NCBI GenBank assembly: GCA_937930305.1
Contig: CALGLE010000048.1
Coordinates: 1-64,000, forward strand
DNA from: an uncultured Granulosicoccaceae bacterium
GTDB lineage: Bacteria; Pseudomonadota; Gammaproteobacteria; Granulosicoccales; Granulosicoccaceae
DNA: 64,000 nt
Direction of reading: 5' to 3'
Every line of letters begins with the position of its first letter. The first letter of the stretch is position 1. The notes beneath the pieces were generated by a model that did no database searches, had not been told where the DNA came from, and saw only the letters and a program-made list of their open reading frames with translations. The translations under genes were made by a program, and so were the position numbers. Shown here in pieces: positions 19,084 through 28,312 of the stretch.

Positions 19084-20561
19084 ACACGCTCGGTAATCGT
19101 GCTGGGGTGGTTCTCTCGCCAGTGTTCAGCGATCTGAGCTCGCGTACAAACCCACACAAAATCGTGTGTTTTCACGTAATCTAAAAATCGCATCAAAGCG
19201 GCTGCCCGGCCCGGTCGCCCGACTAAACGGCAATGCAAACCCACTGACATCATTTTTGGCGCTTGCGCACCTTCTGCATACAACACATCGAAACTGTCTT
19301 TTAAATACTGGTAAAACTGCTCACCAGAATTGAAACCTTGATTGGTAGCGAATCGCATATCGTTCGCATCCAAGGTGTACGGCACCATCAGTTGCGTATG
19401 TTCCCCTTGCTGTTGCCAATAGGGTAAGTCGTCTGCGTAACTGTCTGCGTTGTATAAGAAGCCACCTTCTTCAGCAACTAAGCGATGCGAATTTGGACTG
19501 CACCGTCCCAGGTACCAGCCTAATGGTCGTGAACCGGTTGTTTGCGTGTGTATGTCGATGGCGGTTTGTAAGTGTTCACGTTCTTCGGATTCACTCATGT
19601 ATTGATAGTCTATCCAACGATACCCGTGTGACGCAATTTCCCAGTTTGCCTCCAACATGGCTTCCACCGCTTTAGGATTTCGTTGCAACGCCATGGCGAC
19701 GCCAAACACGGTCACGGGCACAGAACGTTCGGTAAACATCCGATGTAAGCGCCAAAACCCAGCTCGAGAGCCGTACTCATAAATGGACTCCATATTCATA
19801 TGACGCACGCCGGTCAAGGCAGGAGCACCAACGATTTCAGAAAGAAATGCTTCCGAGGCCGCATCCCCGTGCAACACACAGTTCTCGCCACCTTCTTCAA
19901 AATTCACCACAAATTGCAAGGCGACTCTGGCTTTACTAGGCCACTGAACCAACGGTGGCTTAGCGCCGTATCCGGTCAAATCTCGATCGTAGTCGCCCAG
20001 TGTGGCCATGGCCTGCAAACGAAATCGCGCAATACGATGTATCTCATGCAAGGCCCGATTAAATTCTTCCGCTGAATCATTCGGCAAACGTTCTGCAAAC
20101 CCTGTAAGGATTTCATGACGGTTGCTGTTGCGCACAGCCATGATAAACGGATGGCCAAATTTCTTTAGGTATTGCTCATTCAATTCGGTGAAGCGAGCCA
20201 GTTCTTCAGCACTGCATTGATCCAGTCCGGCACTCGCCTGTTCATCTGTTGATTCGGTGGTTAAGCCTCCCGCCAAGGCTGCGCGGCCGGCCAGGTCTGG
20301 ATGGGCATTAATTAGCCCCAGTTGCTCTTCCCGCGTGGCAGAGCTCAGGATTTTTCGAAAACCGCGCACCAAACCTTCCACGGTATCGTGAGACAAATCC
20401 AGCCCGTGCTCCCACAAACGCTCCGCTAGCCATGGCGAGTGCTCATAAACCGAACCGTAGCGAGAAACGAAGTGAGGTTTTGATAATTTTGAGGTGCCTG
20501 GCAGCACATAATCGCTGCGCGCCGGCTGAGAACGTTGGGTCATGCGTAAACCAGTTGCCAT
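19080..20561 (-). CDS. puuE: Fusion of OHCU decarboxylase (UraD) and allantoinase PuuE
   Basis: A 493-residue bifunctional enzyme. Residues about 18-190 are OHCU decarboxylase, with INAHPDLAGRAALAGG (catalytic H87) and KKFGHPFIMAVRN. Residues about 196-493 are the PuuE polysaccharide-deacetylase-type allantoinase, starting GYGAKPP and with LQFVVNFEEGGEN, ASHGYRWIDYQYM and YLGRCSPNSHRL. Together they would turn OHCU into (S)-allantoin and then allantoate. The order here is decarboxylase first, allantoinase second. It is the first gene of a leftward pair with allA and is divergent from hiuH. A start at the seventh codon (MTQRSQ) is also possible. Confidence 0.9.
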   Translation of the reverse strand: MATGLRMTQRSQPARSDYVLPGTSKLSKPHFVSRYGSVYEHSPWLAERLWEHGLDLSHDTVEGLVRGFRKILSSATREEQLGLINAHPDLAGRAALAGGLTTESTDEQASAGLDQCSAEELARFTELNEQYLKKFGHPFIMAVRNSNRHEILTGFAERLPNDSAEEFNRALHEIHRIARFRLQAMATLGDYDRDLTGYGAKPPLVQWPSKARVALQFVVNFEEGGENCVLHGDAASEAFLSEIVGAPALTGVRHMNMESIYEYGSRAGFWRLHRMFTERSVPVTVFGVAMALQRNPKAVEAMLEANWEIASHGYRWIDYQYMSESEEREHLQTAIDIHTQTTGSRPLGWYLGRCSPNSHRLVAEEGGFLYNADSYADDLPYWQQQGEHTQLMVPYTLDANDMRFATNQGFNSGEQFYQYLKDSFDVLYAEGAQAPKMMSVGLHCRLVGRPGRAAALMRFLDYVKTHDFVWVCTRAQIAEHWRENHPSTITERV

Positions 20562-20654
20562 AAAGAGACATGAACCTTCAATATAGACCGTATCGGCGGT
20601 TCATTGGGCAAGCTAGGCGCTACACTCTGCAGAAGATATTTAAGGAGAACGGCC
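20562..20654. promoter_or_regulatory. Divergent control region of the purine genes
   Basis: A 93-bp region between the fusion gene and hiuH that should contain both promoters. AAGGAG at 20642-20647 is the ribosome binding site deciding the hiuH start at 20655. No regulator-binding palindrome was recognised. Confidence 0.45.
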
Positions 20655-21008
20655 ATGGGCCGCCTGACAACACACGTGCTAGATACCGCCCAAGGGCACC
20701 CAGGCAACGGCATCCGCATTGAACTTAGCCGTCAAATCGGTGAAAGCTGGCAAGTCATTAAATCTGCAACCACCAACCGTGATGGCCGGGTGGACGAGCC
20801 CTTATTGGATGGAGAAGCATTCACAACTGGTAAATACCAACTGGTGTTTGCTGCCGGTGACTATTTTCGAGCAGCCGGTATACCACTGGCAGACCCAGCC
20901 TTTTTAGACGATGTGGTAATCCGCTTCGGTATCGCGGAAGCTGGGCAGCATTATCATGTGCCGCTGCTCATATCCCCGTACAGCTACTCAACTTACCGAG
21001 GCAGTTAG
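20655..21008 (+). CDS. hiuH: 5-hydroxyisourate hydrolase
   Basis: Transthyretin-like enzyme converting 5-hydroxyisourate to OHCU, 117 residues. The N-terminal signature THVLDTAQGHPG and the C-terminal tetrapeptide YRGS are diagnostic and separate it from transthyretin. ATG 20655 is preceded by AAGGAG at good spacing; the longer frame to 20604 lacks both. The GTG start of puuD follows 3 bp after its stop, so hiuH, puuD and allE form one operon. Confidence 0.95.
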   Translation: MGRLTTHVLDTAQGHPGNGIRIELSRQIGESWQVIKSATTNRDGRVDEPLLDGEAFTTGKYQLVFAAGDYFRAAGIPLADPAFLDDVVIRFGIAEAGQHYHVPLLISPYSYSTYRGS

Positions 21009-21011
21009 GCG

Positions 21012-22211
21012 GTGGAAAGCTACTTTCTAGAATGGTTGAATTTACTGGGCCGGTGGGCGCATGTCATCACCGGTATTGCGTGGATTGGCGCTTCATTTTA
21101 TTTTATCTGGCTGGACAACCACCTCGAAGCGCCCCAAACCGATGAGCAAAAAAGAGTCGGTGTGGGTGGAGAACTATGGGCCGTACACGGTGGCGGTTTT
21201 TACCATTCACAAAAATATCATATTGCCCCCCCAAAACTACCCGAGAATTTGCTCTGGTTTAAGTGGGAGGCTTATACCACTTGGATAACTGGCATGTTTA
21301 TGTTGATACTGATGTATTGGTATCAAGCTGAAATTTATCTCATCGACCCCGGTGTCGCCGACCTACCCAAACCCGTCGCCATTATCATCGGATTGGTTTG
21401 CATTTTCGGTGGCTGGAAAGTGTACGATACACTGTGCAAATCCCGCTTTGCTAAAGATGAAAAAACCTTAACGCTGATATTGTTCGCGTTTTTATGCGTC
21501 GTTGCCATCGTGCTATGCCATTTGTTTTCAGGACGCGGGGCGTTTATTCATTTTGGCGCGATGTTAGGCACCATGATGGTTGGAAACGTGGCGGACGTTA
21601 TTATGCCCGGTCAGCGCGATCTTGTTGCCGCAAAAGAGCAAGGACGTGAGCCCGACCCAATGCATGGCATAAGGGCAAAACAACGTTCAGTACACAACAC
21701 CTACTTCACTTTGCCGGTGCTGTTGGTGATGATCAGCAATCACTACGCGATGGCGCATTCGCACCCATTTAATTGGTTAGTTCTGATTGGTTTTACGGTG
21801 GCAGGCGCTGCCATAAGAGTTTGGTTTGTGCAGCGCCATGCTGGCAAAGCGTCGCCCTGGCCGTTAATCATTGCAGGCGTCATATTAGCCGCAATCGCAG
21901 CATTACTGGCACCACGCCCAGCTCCTCCGTTAAGCGCAGAAGCGCAAGCAGACGCGCCAACGCTGGTCGTGGTGCACGACATCGTGGCTCAACGCTGTGC
22001 TTCGTGCCACGCCGATGTGCCGACACAAGCAGGATTTAACTCGGCCCCCCAGGGCGTGGTGTTTAATACCGAAGCAGACACCAAAGCACAGGCTCAAGTC
22101 ATTTACCAACAGGCCGTTGTTACGAAGGCCATGCCGATTGGCAACCTAACCGGCATAACCGATGAAGAACGCGCCACACTGGCAGCGTGGTACCGGAATT
22201 TAACACCATGA
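21012..22211 (+). CDS. puuD: Membrane urate oxidase with C-terminal cytochrome c domain
   Basis: Membrane-bound urate hydroxylase of the PuuD type, replacing soluble uricase. The 399-residue protein starts at GTG 21012. The first 310 residues hold about eight transmembrane helices with histidines in WAVHGGGFYHSQKYH and HNTYFTLPVLLVMISNHY. The C-terminal part is a small cytochrome c with CASCH at about residue 329 and a methionine in KAMPIGNLTGITDEER. Electrons from urate oxidation would pass to the respiratory chain. allE overlaps its stop by ATGA. Confidence 0.93.
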   Translation: MESYFLEWLNLLGRWAHVITGIAWIGASFYFIWLDNHLEAPQTDEQKRVGVGGELWAVHGGGFYHSQKYHIAPPKLPENLLWFKWEAYTTWITGMFMLILMYWYQAEIYLIDPGVADLPKPVAIIIGLVCIFGGWKVYDTLCKSRFAKDEKTLTLILFAFLCVVAIVLCHLFSGRGAFIHFGAMLGTMMVGNVADVIMPGQRDLVAAKEQGREPDPMHGIRAKQRSVHNTYFTLPVLLVMISNHYAMAHSHPFNWLVLIGFTVAGAAIRVWFVQRHAGKASPWPLIIAGVILAAIAALLAPRPAPPLSAEAQADAPTLVVVHDIVAQRCASCHADVPTQAGFNSAPQGVVFNTEADTKAQAQVIYQQAVVTKAMPIGNLTGITDEERATLAAWYRNLTP

Positions 22212-23023
22212 GTTATTACAGCCCCACCGGTGGATTGCCACCTCAAACTCAATTGATGTCCGCCACCGACCGTGCGGTGGTTCACACCGCTTACACCTTC
22301 ATACCTAAGGGCTGTAACACCGACATAGTCACCATGCGGTTACCACGTTGGATTGATACTCGCTTTTGGGTTTTAGCTCGGCCCATTGAAGGTTTTGCAA
22401 CTACCTTTGCGCAATACATGGTGGAAGTGGGCCCAGGCGGTGGTAGCCAAACGCCCGACGATGACCCTTCGATGGAGCATGCGTTATTCATATTAAATGG
22501 TCGCTTAGAGCTCGTTATTAATGGGTCCAATCATCTGTTAGTTCCCGGTCACTTTGCGTTCATACCCTCTGGCGCAGAATGGACGTTAAAAAATGCCAGC
22601 CATTCAGACAAAGCCAGCTTGCAATGGATACGGCGGCGTTACCACGCGGTGCCTGGCATTGAAACGCCTGAACCCATTGTTAAGAACGAGCAAGATGTCA
22701 CTCCGACTTCTATGCCAGGCACCCAAGACGCTTGGCAAACAACGCGCTTTGTTGATCCAGACGATGTGCGCCACGACATGCACGTGACCATCGTTACCTT
22801 AGCGCCGGGAGCTGTGATTCCTTTTCTCGAAACCCACGTGATGGAACATGGTCTATTTGTGCTGCAAGGTAAAGGCGTGTATCGGCTTAATCAGGACTGG
22901 GTGGAAGTGGAAGCGGGAGACTTCATGTGGTTACGCGCGTTTTGCCCTCAGGCCTGTTACGCCGGTGGCCCCGAACCCTTTCGCTATCTACTATACAAAG
23001 ACATGCATCGTCACTACGAGTAA
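22208..23023 (+). CDS. allE: (S)-ureidoglycine aminohydrolase
   Basis: Two-cupin, Mn-dependent enzyme that deaminates (S)-ureidoglycine to (S)-ureidoglycolate and ammonia. It has 271 residues from ATG 22208, which overlaps the puuD stop (ATGA). Cupin motifs are in MEHALFILNGRLELVINGSNH (first half, partial) and ETHVMEHGLFVLQGKGVYRL (second half), with metal ligands in ETHVMEHG. It supplies AllA's substrate. An allantoate amidohydrolase (AllC), needed between PuuE and AllE, is absent from the window. Confidence 0.92.
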   Translation: MSYYSPTGGLPPQTQLMSATDRAVVHTAYTFIPKGCNTDIVTMRLPRWIDTRFWVLARPIEGFATTFAQYMVEVGPGGGSQTPDDDPSMEHALFILNGRLELVINGSNHLLVPGHFAFIPSGAEWTLKNASHSDKASLQWIRRRYHAVPGIETPEPIVKNEQDVTPTSMPGTQDAWQTTRFVDPDDVRHDMHVTIVTLAPGAVIPFLETHVMEHGLFVLQGKGVYRLNQDWVEVEAGDFMWLRAFCPQACYAGGPEPFRYLLYKDMHRHYE

Positions 23024-23056
23024 GTGCCCGCAGTTCAAGTTCAAGTTCTTTTAACG

Positions 23057-23929
23057 TTACAACTTTAAGGTTTCAAGAATCTGTGCGGCAACGGAAATAG
23101 CGAGAACCGAGGGCTCTTTACTCACGACACCTTCAATTCCAATCGGGCACGTTAGCCTTTGCAACAACTCTAGGTTGCCACCCCGTTTCTGTAGTAATTG
23201 CGCAAAGCGTAAACGTTTGGAGGCAGACCCGATCATGCCAACATAGGCTAGGTCTGTTCTCATCAACGCGGATTCTGCTAATTTAAAATCCAAATCGTGC
23301 CGATGCGTGGTAATTAACACCGCGCTGCCTGCGGGTGCAGACTCAATCAGATACTCAGGAATATCGGTAATTTCAAGTTGTGTGTTAGCTGGAACATTTT
23401 CCGGAAATTCATCTTCACGCTCATCGACCCATTGAATACGAATAGGCGCATCGGTTAACACCGACACTAACGCACGACCTACATGACCCGCGCCACACAA
23501 CACCAAATGTGCATCCGGTGGTGTAATTTGGTGTGTGAAGTGTTCATCCACCGGGCGCTGATACGGCAACCCTTGCTGCCAGGCGTTTAGTGCCTCATTA
23601 ACCCATAGCTGCCAATTCGGCTCGACGCATTCAAATAGCAAGGTGACCCAACCCCCGCAACATTGCCCCAACTTCGCCCCCAGTGGATAACGTTCTGTGT
23701 AAGGGGTTTTACGGTGAATACGGGCGCAATCACGAGCCGCATCGATCGCAACGTACTCCAAGCGCCCACCACCAATGGTTCCCACGATTCCCTTGGGCTG
23801 AACCAACATGGCCGTACCCACACCGCGCGGGGCTGATCCTTTGACCGCAATCACCGTGACCAACATCGTTGGAATGGATTCGTTTATCGCAGCGTTTAAG
23901 GCCTGCAAGTGTGTTGATGTTATTCCCAC
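23057..23929 (-). CDS. xdhC: Xanthine dehydrogenase accessory protein XdhC
   Basis: Binds and sulfurates molybdenum cofactor and inserts it into xanthine dehydrogenase. The 290 residues start at GTG 23929 and show the XdhC pattern: KGSAPRGVGTAMLV near the N-terminus, GTIGGGRLEYVAI, LGQCCGGWVTLLFE with a CC pair, and a Rossmann segment VLCGAGHVGRALVSVL. It ends LRFAQLLQKRG ... CPIGIEGVVSKEPSVLAISVAAQIL. The enzyme subunits are not here. It follows the TauE-type gene by 5 bp. Confidence 0.92.
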   Translation of the reverse strand: MGITSTHLQALNAAINESIPTMLVTVIAVKGSAPRGVGTAMLVQPKGIVGTIGGGRLEYVAIDAARDCARIHRKTPYTERYPLGAKLGQCCGGWVTLLFECVEPNWQLWVNEALNAWQQGLPYQRPVDEHFTHQITPPDAHLVLCGAGHVGRALVSVLTDAPIRIQWVDEREDEFPENVPANTQLEITDIPEYLIESAPAGSAVLITTHRHDLDFKLAESALMRTDLAYVGMIGSASKRLRFAQLLQKRGGNLELLQRLTCPIGIEGVVSKEPSVLAISVAAQILETLKL

Positions 23930-23934
23930 AGCCG

Positions 23935-24765
23935 CTACTGCTGCCAGGCGGTTAGCAACATATTGATTGAGCTAAGCAGCAAGAACACAGCGAATACACG
24001 TCGCAGTTTCAAGCCGTTCAATCGATGCGCCAAACCCGATCCATAGGGTGCGGCTATCACACTGGCGATTCCGATGATAAGTAATGCCGGCAAGCTGATA
24101 TAACCTAAGGAGGCGAACGGCCGATCGGGCACCCCGAGTCCGGACCATAAAAAACCCAACGCGCCCGGTAACGCAATAAAGAACCCAAACACCGCCGCCG
24201 TGCCGACTGCACGATGAATCGGAATGGAACACATCGCTTGAGCCGGAACAGCGATTGAGCCTCCACCGATTCCCATCAGAGACGACAACAGACCAATGGG
24301 TGTGGATACCAAGGCGGTGATTAACAGGTTCTTGGGGGGTGATTGACTGATGACTGGTGTTTTCGGCAGCATCAAATTGATTGACATAATGAGGGCAATG
24401 ACGCCAAAGATTAACAGCAGCCCTTCGGTGTTTAAAAACTTAGACAAAAACCCACCAAAAGCTGCTCCGAATACAATCCATGGCCCCCAACTTTTTAACA
24501 ACGTTGCATCCACAGCGCCTTTCGCATGATGCGAACGCGCAGACGAAATGGAGGTGGGGACAATAATCGCAAGGGATGTTGCCACCGACAAATGCATAGT
24601 TATCGCGTCGCTAAAATCAAATAAAGTGAATAAGTAAAACAGGACCGGCACAATGATAATGCCACCGCCGACGCCAAGCAGCCCGGCCAAAGTGCCAGAC
24701 GCTAATCCGGTACAAAGCAATCCGATGAGCAACAGCAAAAGCGTTGTGACAGGCAATTCGTTCAT
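23935..24765 (-). CDS. TauE/SafE-family membrane transporter
   Basis: An eight-helix membrane protein of 276 residues with both family half-repeats: GLLGVGGGIIIVPVLFYL near residue 30 and SSLMGIGGGSIAVPAQAM in the second half. Members export sulfite, sulfoacetate or similar anions; the substrate here is unknown. It is the first gene of a leftward pair with xdhC, so a role with purine breakdown products or with the sulfur demand of the molybdenum cofactor is possible but unproven. Confidence 0.85.
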   Translation of the reverse strand: MNELPVTTLLLLLIGLLCTGLASGTLAGLLGVGGGIIIVPVLFYLFTLFDFSDAITMHLSVATSLAIIVPTSISSARSHHAKGAVDATLLKSWGPWIVFGAAFGGFLSKFLNTEGLLLIFGVIALIMSINLMLPKTPVISQSPPKNLLITALVSTPIGLLSSLMGIGGGSIAVPAQAMCSIPIHRAVGTAAVFGFFIALPGALGFLWSGLGVPDRPFASLGYISLPALLIIGIASVIAAPYGSGLAHRLNGLKLRRVFAVFLLLSSINMLLTAWQQ

Positions 24766-25333
24766 ACAAAAAATAATTCCAATTCAACGTGAATCCATCG
24801 GCCATCACACACTCACCTAAGCCATATACTTCGCAACAACTATGCGCTAGTTAGCCTGTATAGAATCAGAAAGTTTAACTTGATGGTGGGTATCTCACCG
24901 CAGATTTAACGGACCCTAAATCCAGTGGGCATCTTACGCAATATTTCCATCTACGTTTTACCCCCACCTGCGTCGATTGCTTGCTCAAGTAGTAACTCTT
25001 CCCCAGGGTCATCACCCCAGTTCGCCCCGCCGCTGAGCTTGGGTTCGGGCCATCGATGCCACGGATTTACTGGCCTACTACCGCTGTCTAGCTCAAGTCG
25101 CCAGCGGTGCACTATTTGTAAGCGGTGCCATTCTGGTCACTGTGCCTGCTGGCGTCTCGCCAGATCCGAACGAGGTGTCGGTAAATAACGCGATTTCAGG
25201 GCGGTCAAATGAGTTCTGATCGCCCAATACCTTCTTTGAGAGTCGCTGTTGCACGGTTCAGCGACGCGATACCGACAAGCCGCTCCGCCTCGCATGGCAC
25301 ACTACACCTGTGTGAAATATCGAGTATCAAACC
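24766..25333. other. Long gap with a possible decayed gene and a hairpin
   Basis: A 568-bp gap between divergent genes. No tRNA, riboswitch or known repeat was seen. On the plus strand, 25049-25219 reads as a protein-like stretch (LLAYYRCLAQVASGALFVSG) ending in TGA at 25217-25219, but its upstream frame is broken by a stop, so it may be a gene remnant. Its stop lies in a hairpin, GGGCGGTCA (25199-25207) and TGATCGCCC (25217-25225), with one G-U pair. The plus-strand promoter for the dehydrogenase should lie in the last 100 bp. Confidence 0.3.
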
Positions 25334-27901
25334 ATGGCTAGCTTCCCGTCAAAAGCACGAGTTGTCATCATTGGACAAGGCGGCATCGTAGGGGCGTCGG
25401 TTGCCCATCACCTCATTGAACGCGGATGGGACGACATTGTCGGCATAGACATGTCCGCCATTCCCACTGACGTGGGCTCCACCGCGCACGCATCCGATTT
25501 TTGCTACGCCACAGCTCACGATCAGATGACTTGCTACACCACGATGTATAGCATCGACTTTTTTAAAAAGCGCGGTCGCTATGCACAAGTTGGCGGTCTG
25601 GAAGTGGCCCGTGTGGGTGACGATGAGCGCATGGGTGAATTAAAGCGCAAAGTGGCTTCAGGCAAAGCCTTTGGCACAAACGTGCACATGATAAGTGCTG
25701 CGGAAACCAAAGAGAGATTTCCGCTGATTGAAGAGGACATGATTCAAGGCGCTATGTGGGACCCTGATGCGGGTTTGGTGGTACCACGCTCACAAGTGGT
25801 CTCTGGTGAAATGGTTGAAGAGTGTGTGGCCACTGGCAAGCTGCAAGTTTTTGCGAACACAGAAGCCACGGATTTAACGATCACCGATGGTCGAATCACC
25901 GGCGTTACCACATCACGTGGTCACATCGACGCCGATTACGTTGTCGTTTGCGCAGGCCTTTGGGGACGTCTGATTGCCAATATGGCCGGTGAAGATTTAC
26001 CCGTCATGCCAGTGGATCACCCCTTGTTGTGGTTCGGACCTTATGAAGAATTTGCTGGCACCGGCAAAGACATTGGCTGGCCACTGTTGCGCGATCAAGG
26101 TAACTCGGCTTACTTACGTGACACAGGCGATCCCACCAGCACCGAAGGTGGCATGATTGAATGGGGTTACTACGAAGAGTCAGAGCCTCGCTTGTGTCAC
26201 CCGCGCGATATTTTGGATAAAGAAGAAGCGCGCTTATCGCCCTCCCAACGAGATTTAGACATGGATCAAATCATGGCGCCATTGGAACGTGCCATGGAAC
26301 TGACACCCATACTCGGCGAACTGGGCTACGATGAAAAACGCTCGTTCAACGGTTTGTTGCAAGTGACCGCCGATGGTGGCCCATCCGTGGGTGAATCAGC
26401 GACCGTACGTGGCTTATGGTATGCCGTATCGGTTTGGGTAAAAGATGGCCCCGGTACTGGTAAATTAATTGCCGATTGGATGACTGACGGTAAAACCGAA
26501 TTGGACCACAGCCATATCGATGTGGCGCGTTACTACAAGTTTCAACAAGAAGAGCAGTACATTCACGATCGTTGCTACGAAACCGCGTTTAAAATCTATA
26601 ACCCCGCTGTGCACTCCAGAGAGCCGTACTCCAAAGGTCGAAGCTTACGTAAAAGCCCGTTCTATGAGCGTGAAGTGGCGTTAGGTGGCTATTTTATGGA
26701 AGCCGCAGGTTGGGAAAGAGCGCACGGATACGCCAGTAATGAGCACTTACTAGACACTTACGGGGACAAAGTGCCCGTGCGTGAACATGAATGGGATAAC
26801 CGACACTTTTGGCGTGTATCGAATGCCGAACATTTAAAACTCTCAGAAGACGTGGGCATGGTGAACCTATCGCACTTTGCCATTTACGATGTTAAAGGCC
26901 CGGATGCTGAGAAACTCATGGAGTACGTTTGTGTGGCAAAGGTTGGCGGCGATACCGCCGTGGGTAAAGGTATCTACACCCATTTTCTTGATCATGACGG
27001 CGGGGTCAGAGCCGACTTAACCGTAGTGCGACTCGGCGATGATCATTATCGTGTTATGGATGGTGGCGATGCTGGAAACAGAGACTTTGTTTGGATGCAG
27101 CGCCAGTCTCAGGCGCAAAATTTTACGGATGTACAAATTACTGACCGTATTACCGACTTTGCGTGCTTAGGCTTATGGGGGCCAAACGCCCGCACGACCT
27201 TGGCCAAAGTGGTTGATGATCCCGACGCGCTTTCCAATGAGAACTTCCCGTTCGTTACCGTAAAAAATATCACCATCGCGGGTAAAACCGTGAGTGCGTT
27301 TCGTATCAGCTATGTGGGTGAACAGGGCTGGGAGTTGCACTTTGCTTATGATGATGGGCTGGCGGTGTGGGATGCTTTGGCGGCTGAAGGCGTCACCCCG
27401 ATTGGCGTGGAAACCTATGCGAACAGTCGGCGTTTGGAAAAAAGCCTGCGATTACAAAATGCCGATCTTTTAACTGAATACAATTTGATGGAGGCCGATT
27501 TAGCTCGACCGAAAGTGAAAGCGGCCGATTTTCACGGCAAAGCAGCCTATGTGAAACAACGCGAGTTACCGCATCAAGTGGCCATGCTGTGCACTTTCGT
27601 GGTTGACGACAACACCGACAGCCAGGGCATTGCCCGCTATCCAGTGGGTATCTGCCCCATTATCGATCCCGATACCGGTGAAGTGCCAGTGGATTCGAAA
27701 GGTCGGCGCAGTTTTACCACTAGCATTGCCTACGGCCCGACGATTGGTAAAAACATTGCACTCGGTTACCTGCCCTATGAACTAGCCTCTATAGGGAAGC
27801 GTTTTACTATTGAATATTTCGGTGAACTGTTCCCTGTGAGTGTGGCTGGCGTGGGCTATCAGCCGTTGTATGATCCTGAGAACACCAAACCGAAAAGCTA
27901 A
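25334..27901 (+). CDS. FAD-dependent dimethylglycine/sarcosine dehydrogenase-like protein with GcvT domains
   Basis: A flavoprotein of 855 residues. The N-terminal 400 residues are a DAO-type FAD domain with the dinucleotide motif IIGQGGIVGASVAHHL at 12-27 and GSTAHASDF near the usual covalent FAD histidine. Residues about 430-855 are an aminomethyltransferase (GcvT) half (FMEAAGWERAH, GLWGPNARTTL, RISYVGEQGWELHF, TYANSRRLEKSLR). This matches enzymes that demethylate N-methylglycines and pass the C1 unit to tetrahydrofolate. The exact N-methyl substrate is not decided by sequence alone. A small membrane protein follows after 15 bp. Confidence 0.88.
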   Translation: MASFPSKARVVIIGQGGIVGASVAHHLIERGWDDIVGIDMSAIPTDVGSTAHASDFCYATAHDQMTCYTTMYSIDFFKKRGRYAQVGGLEVARVGDDERMGELKRKVASGKAFGTNVHMISAAETKERFPLIEEDMIQGAMWDPDAGLVVPRSQVVSGEMVEECVATGKLQVFANTEATDLTITDGRITGVTTSRGHIDADYVVVCAGLWGRLIANMAGEDLPVMPVDHPLLWFGPYEEFAGTGKDIGWPLLRDQGNSAYLRDTGDPTSTEGGMIEWGYYEESEPRLCHPRDILDKEEARLSPSQRDLDMDQIMAPLERAMELTPILGELGYDEKRSFNGLLQVTADGGPSVGESATVRGLWYAVSVWVKDGPGTGKLIADWMTDGKTELDHSHIDVARYYKFQQEEQYIHDRCYETAFKIYNPAVHSREPYSKGRSLRKSPFYEREVALGGYFMEAAGWERAHGYASNEHLLDTYGDKVPVREHEWDNRHFWRVSNAEHLKLSEDVGMVNLSHFAIYDVKGPDAEKLMEYVCVAKVGGDTAVGKGIYTHFLDHDGGVRADLTVVRLGDDHYRVMDGGDAGNRDFVWMQRQSQAQNFTDVQITDRITDFACLGLWGPNARTTLAKVVDDPDALSNENFPFVTVKNITIAGKTVSAFRISYVGEQGWELHFAYDDGLAVWDALAAEGVTPIGVETYANSRRLEKSLRLQNADLLTEYNLMEADLARPKVKAADFHGKAAYVKQRELPHQVAMLCTFVVDDNTDSQGIARYPVGICPIIDPDTGEVPVDSKGRRSFTTSIAYGPTIGKNIALGYLPYELASIGKRFTIEYFGELFPVSVAGVGYQPLYDPENTKPKS

Positions 27902-27916
27902 TGGAGTCTATTAATC

Positions 27917-28312
27917 ATGCGTGGAGCGGGTGGCACTGACGGGGGTGCAGGAATTTTCCTGATTGGGTTGGTCATGATGGTGGCGGGTTTCTACCTGCTG
28001 TTAAACGCGATTGTGGTGGATGTGAGCTTCGGCTTTGGCATGCGCTTGTATGGTGTTGGCGGCATGAACATCACCAGCGGCATGATCATGATTCCTTTTA
28101 TCGCAGGCGTCATTTTCATTTTCTACAACTCGAAAAATCCCATTGGCTGGGTGCTTGCCATTGGTGCGTTGGTCGCCCTATTCGCCGGTGTTTTAGTGAA
28201 CACACAATTTCGCTTCCAACGTATGAGCGCGTTTGATCTCATCACGATATTGGTCTTAGCGTTTGGGGGTCTTGGATTGTTTTTACAGTCACTGAGAACC
28301 TTATCTCGATAG
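27917..28312 (+). CDS. Small four-helix membrane protein of unknown function
   Basis: A 131-residue hydrophobic protein with about four transmembrane segments (FLIGLVMMVAGFYLLLNAI, MIMIPFIAGVIFIFY, VLAIGALVALFAGVLV, LITILVLAFGGLGLFL) and a glycine-rich N-terminus. GGAG sits a short way before its ATG, and it begins 15 bp after the dehydrogenase, so it is likely in the same mRNA. I do not recognise a named family. A role in membrane anchoring or in transport for the dehydrogenase is conceivable but not supported by motifs. Confidence 0.7.
   Translation: MRGAGGTDGGAGIFLIGLVMMVAGFYLLLNAIVVDVSFGFGMRLYGVGGMNITSGMIMIPFIAGVIFIFYNSKNPIGWVLAIGALVALFAGVLVNTQFRFQRMSAFDLITILVLAFGGLGLFLQSLRTLSR

Noticed and set aside
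23033..23048. GTTCAA triple repeat between convergent genes
   Set aside because: Only 16 bp with no flanking structure; likely chance.
24925..25188. 87-codon plus-strand frame as a gene
   Set aside because: Composition is Ser/Cys/Pro-rich and no start signal or similarity is evident.
24766..25333. Glycine or other riboswitch before the dehydrogenase gene
   Set aside because: No conserved riboswitch core was found; only a simple hairpin is present.
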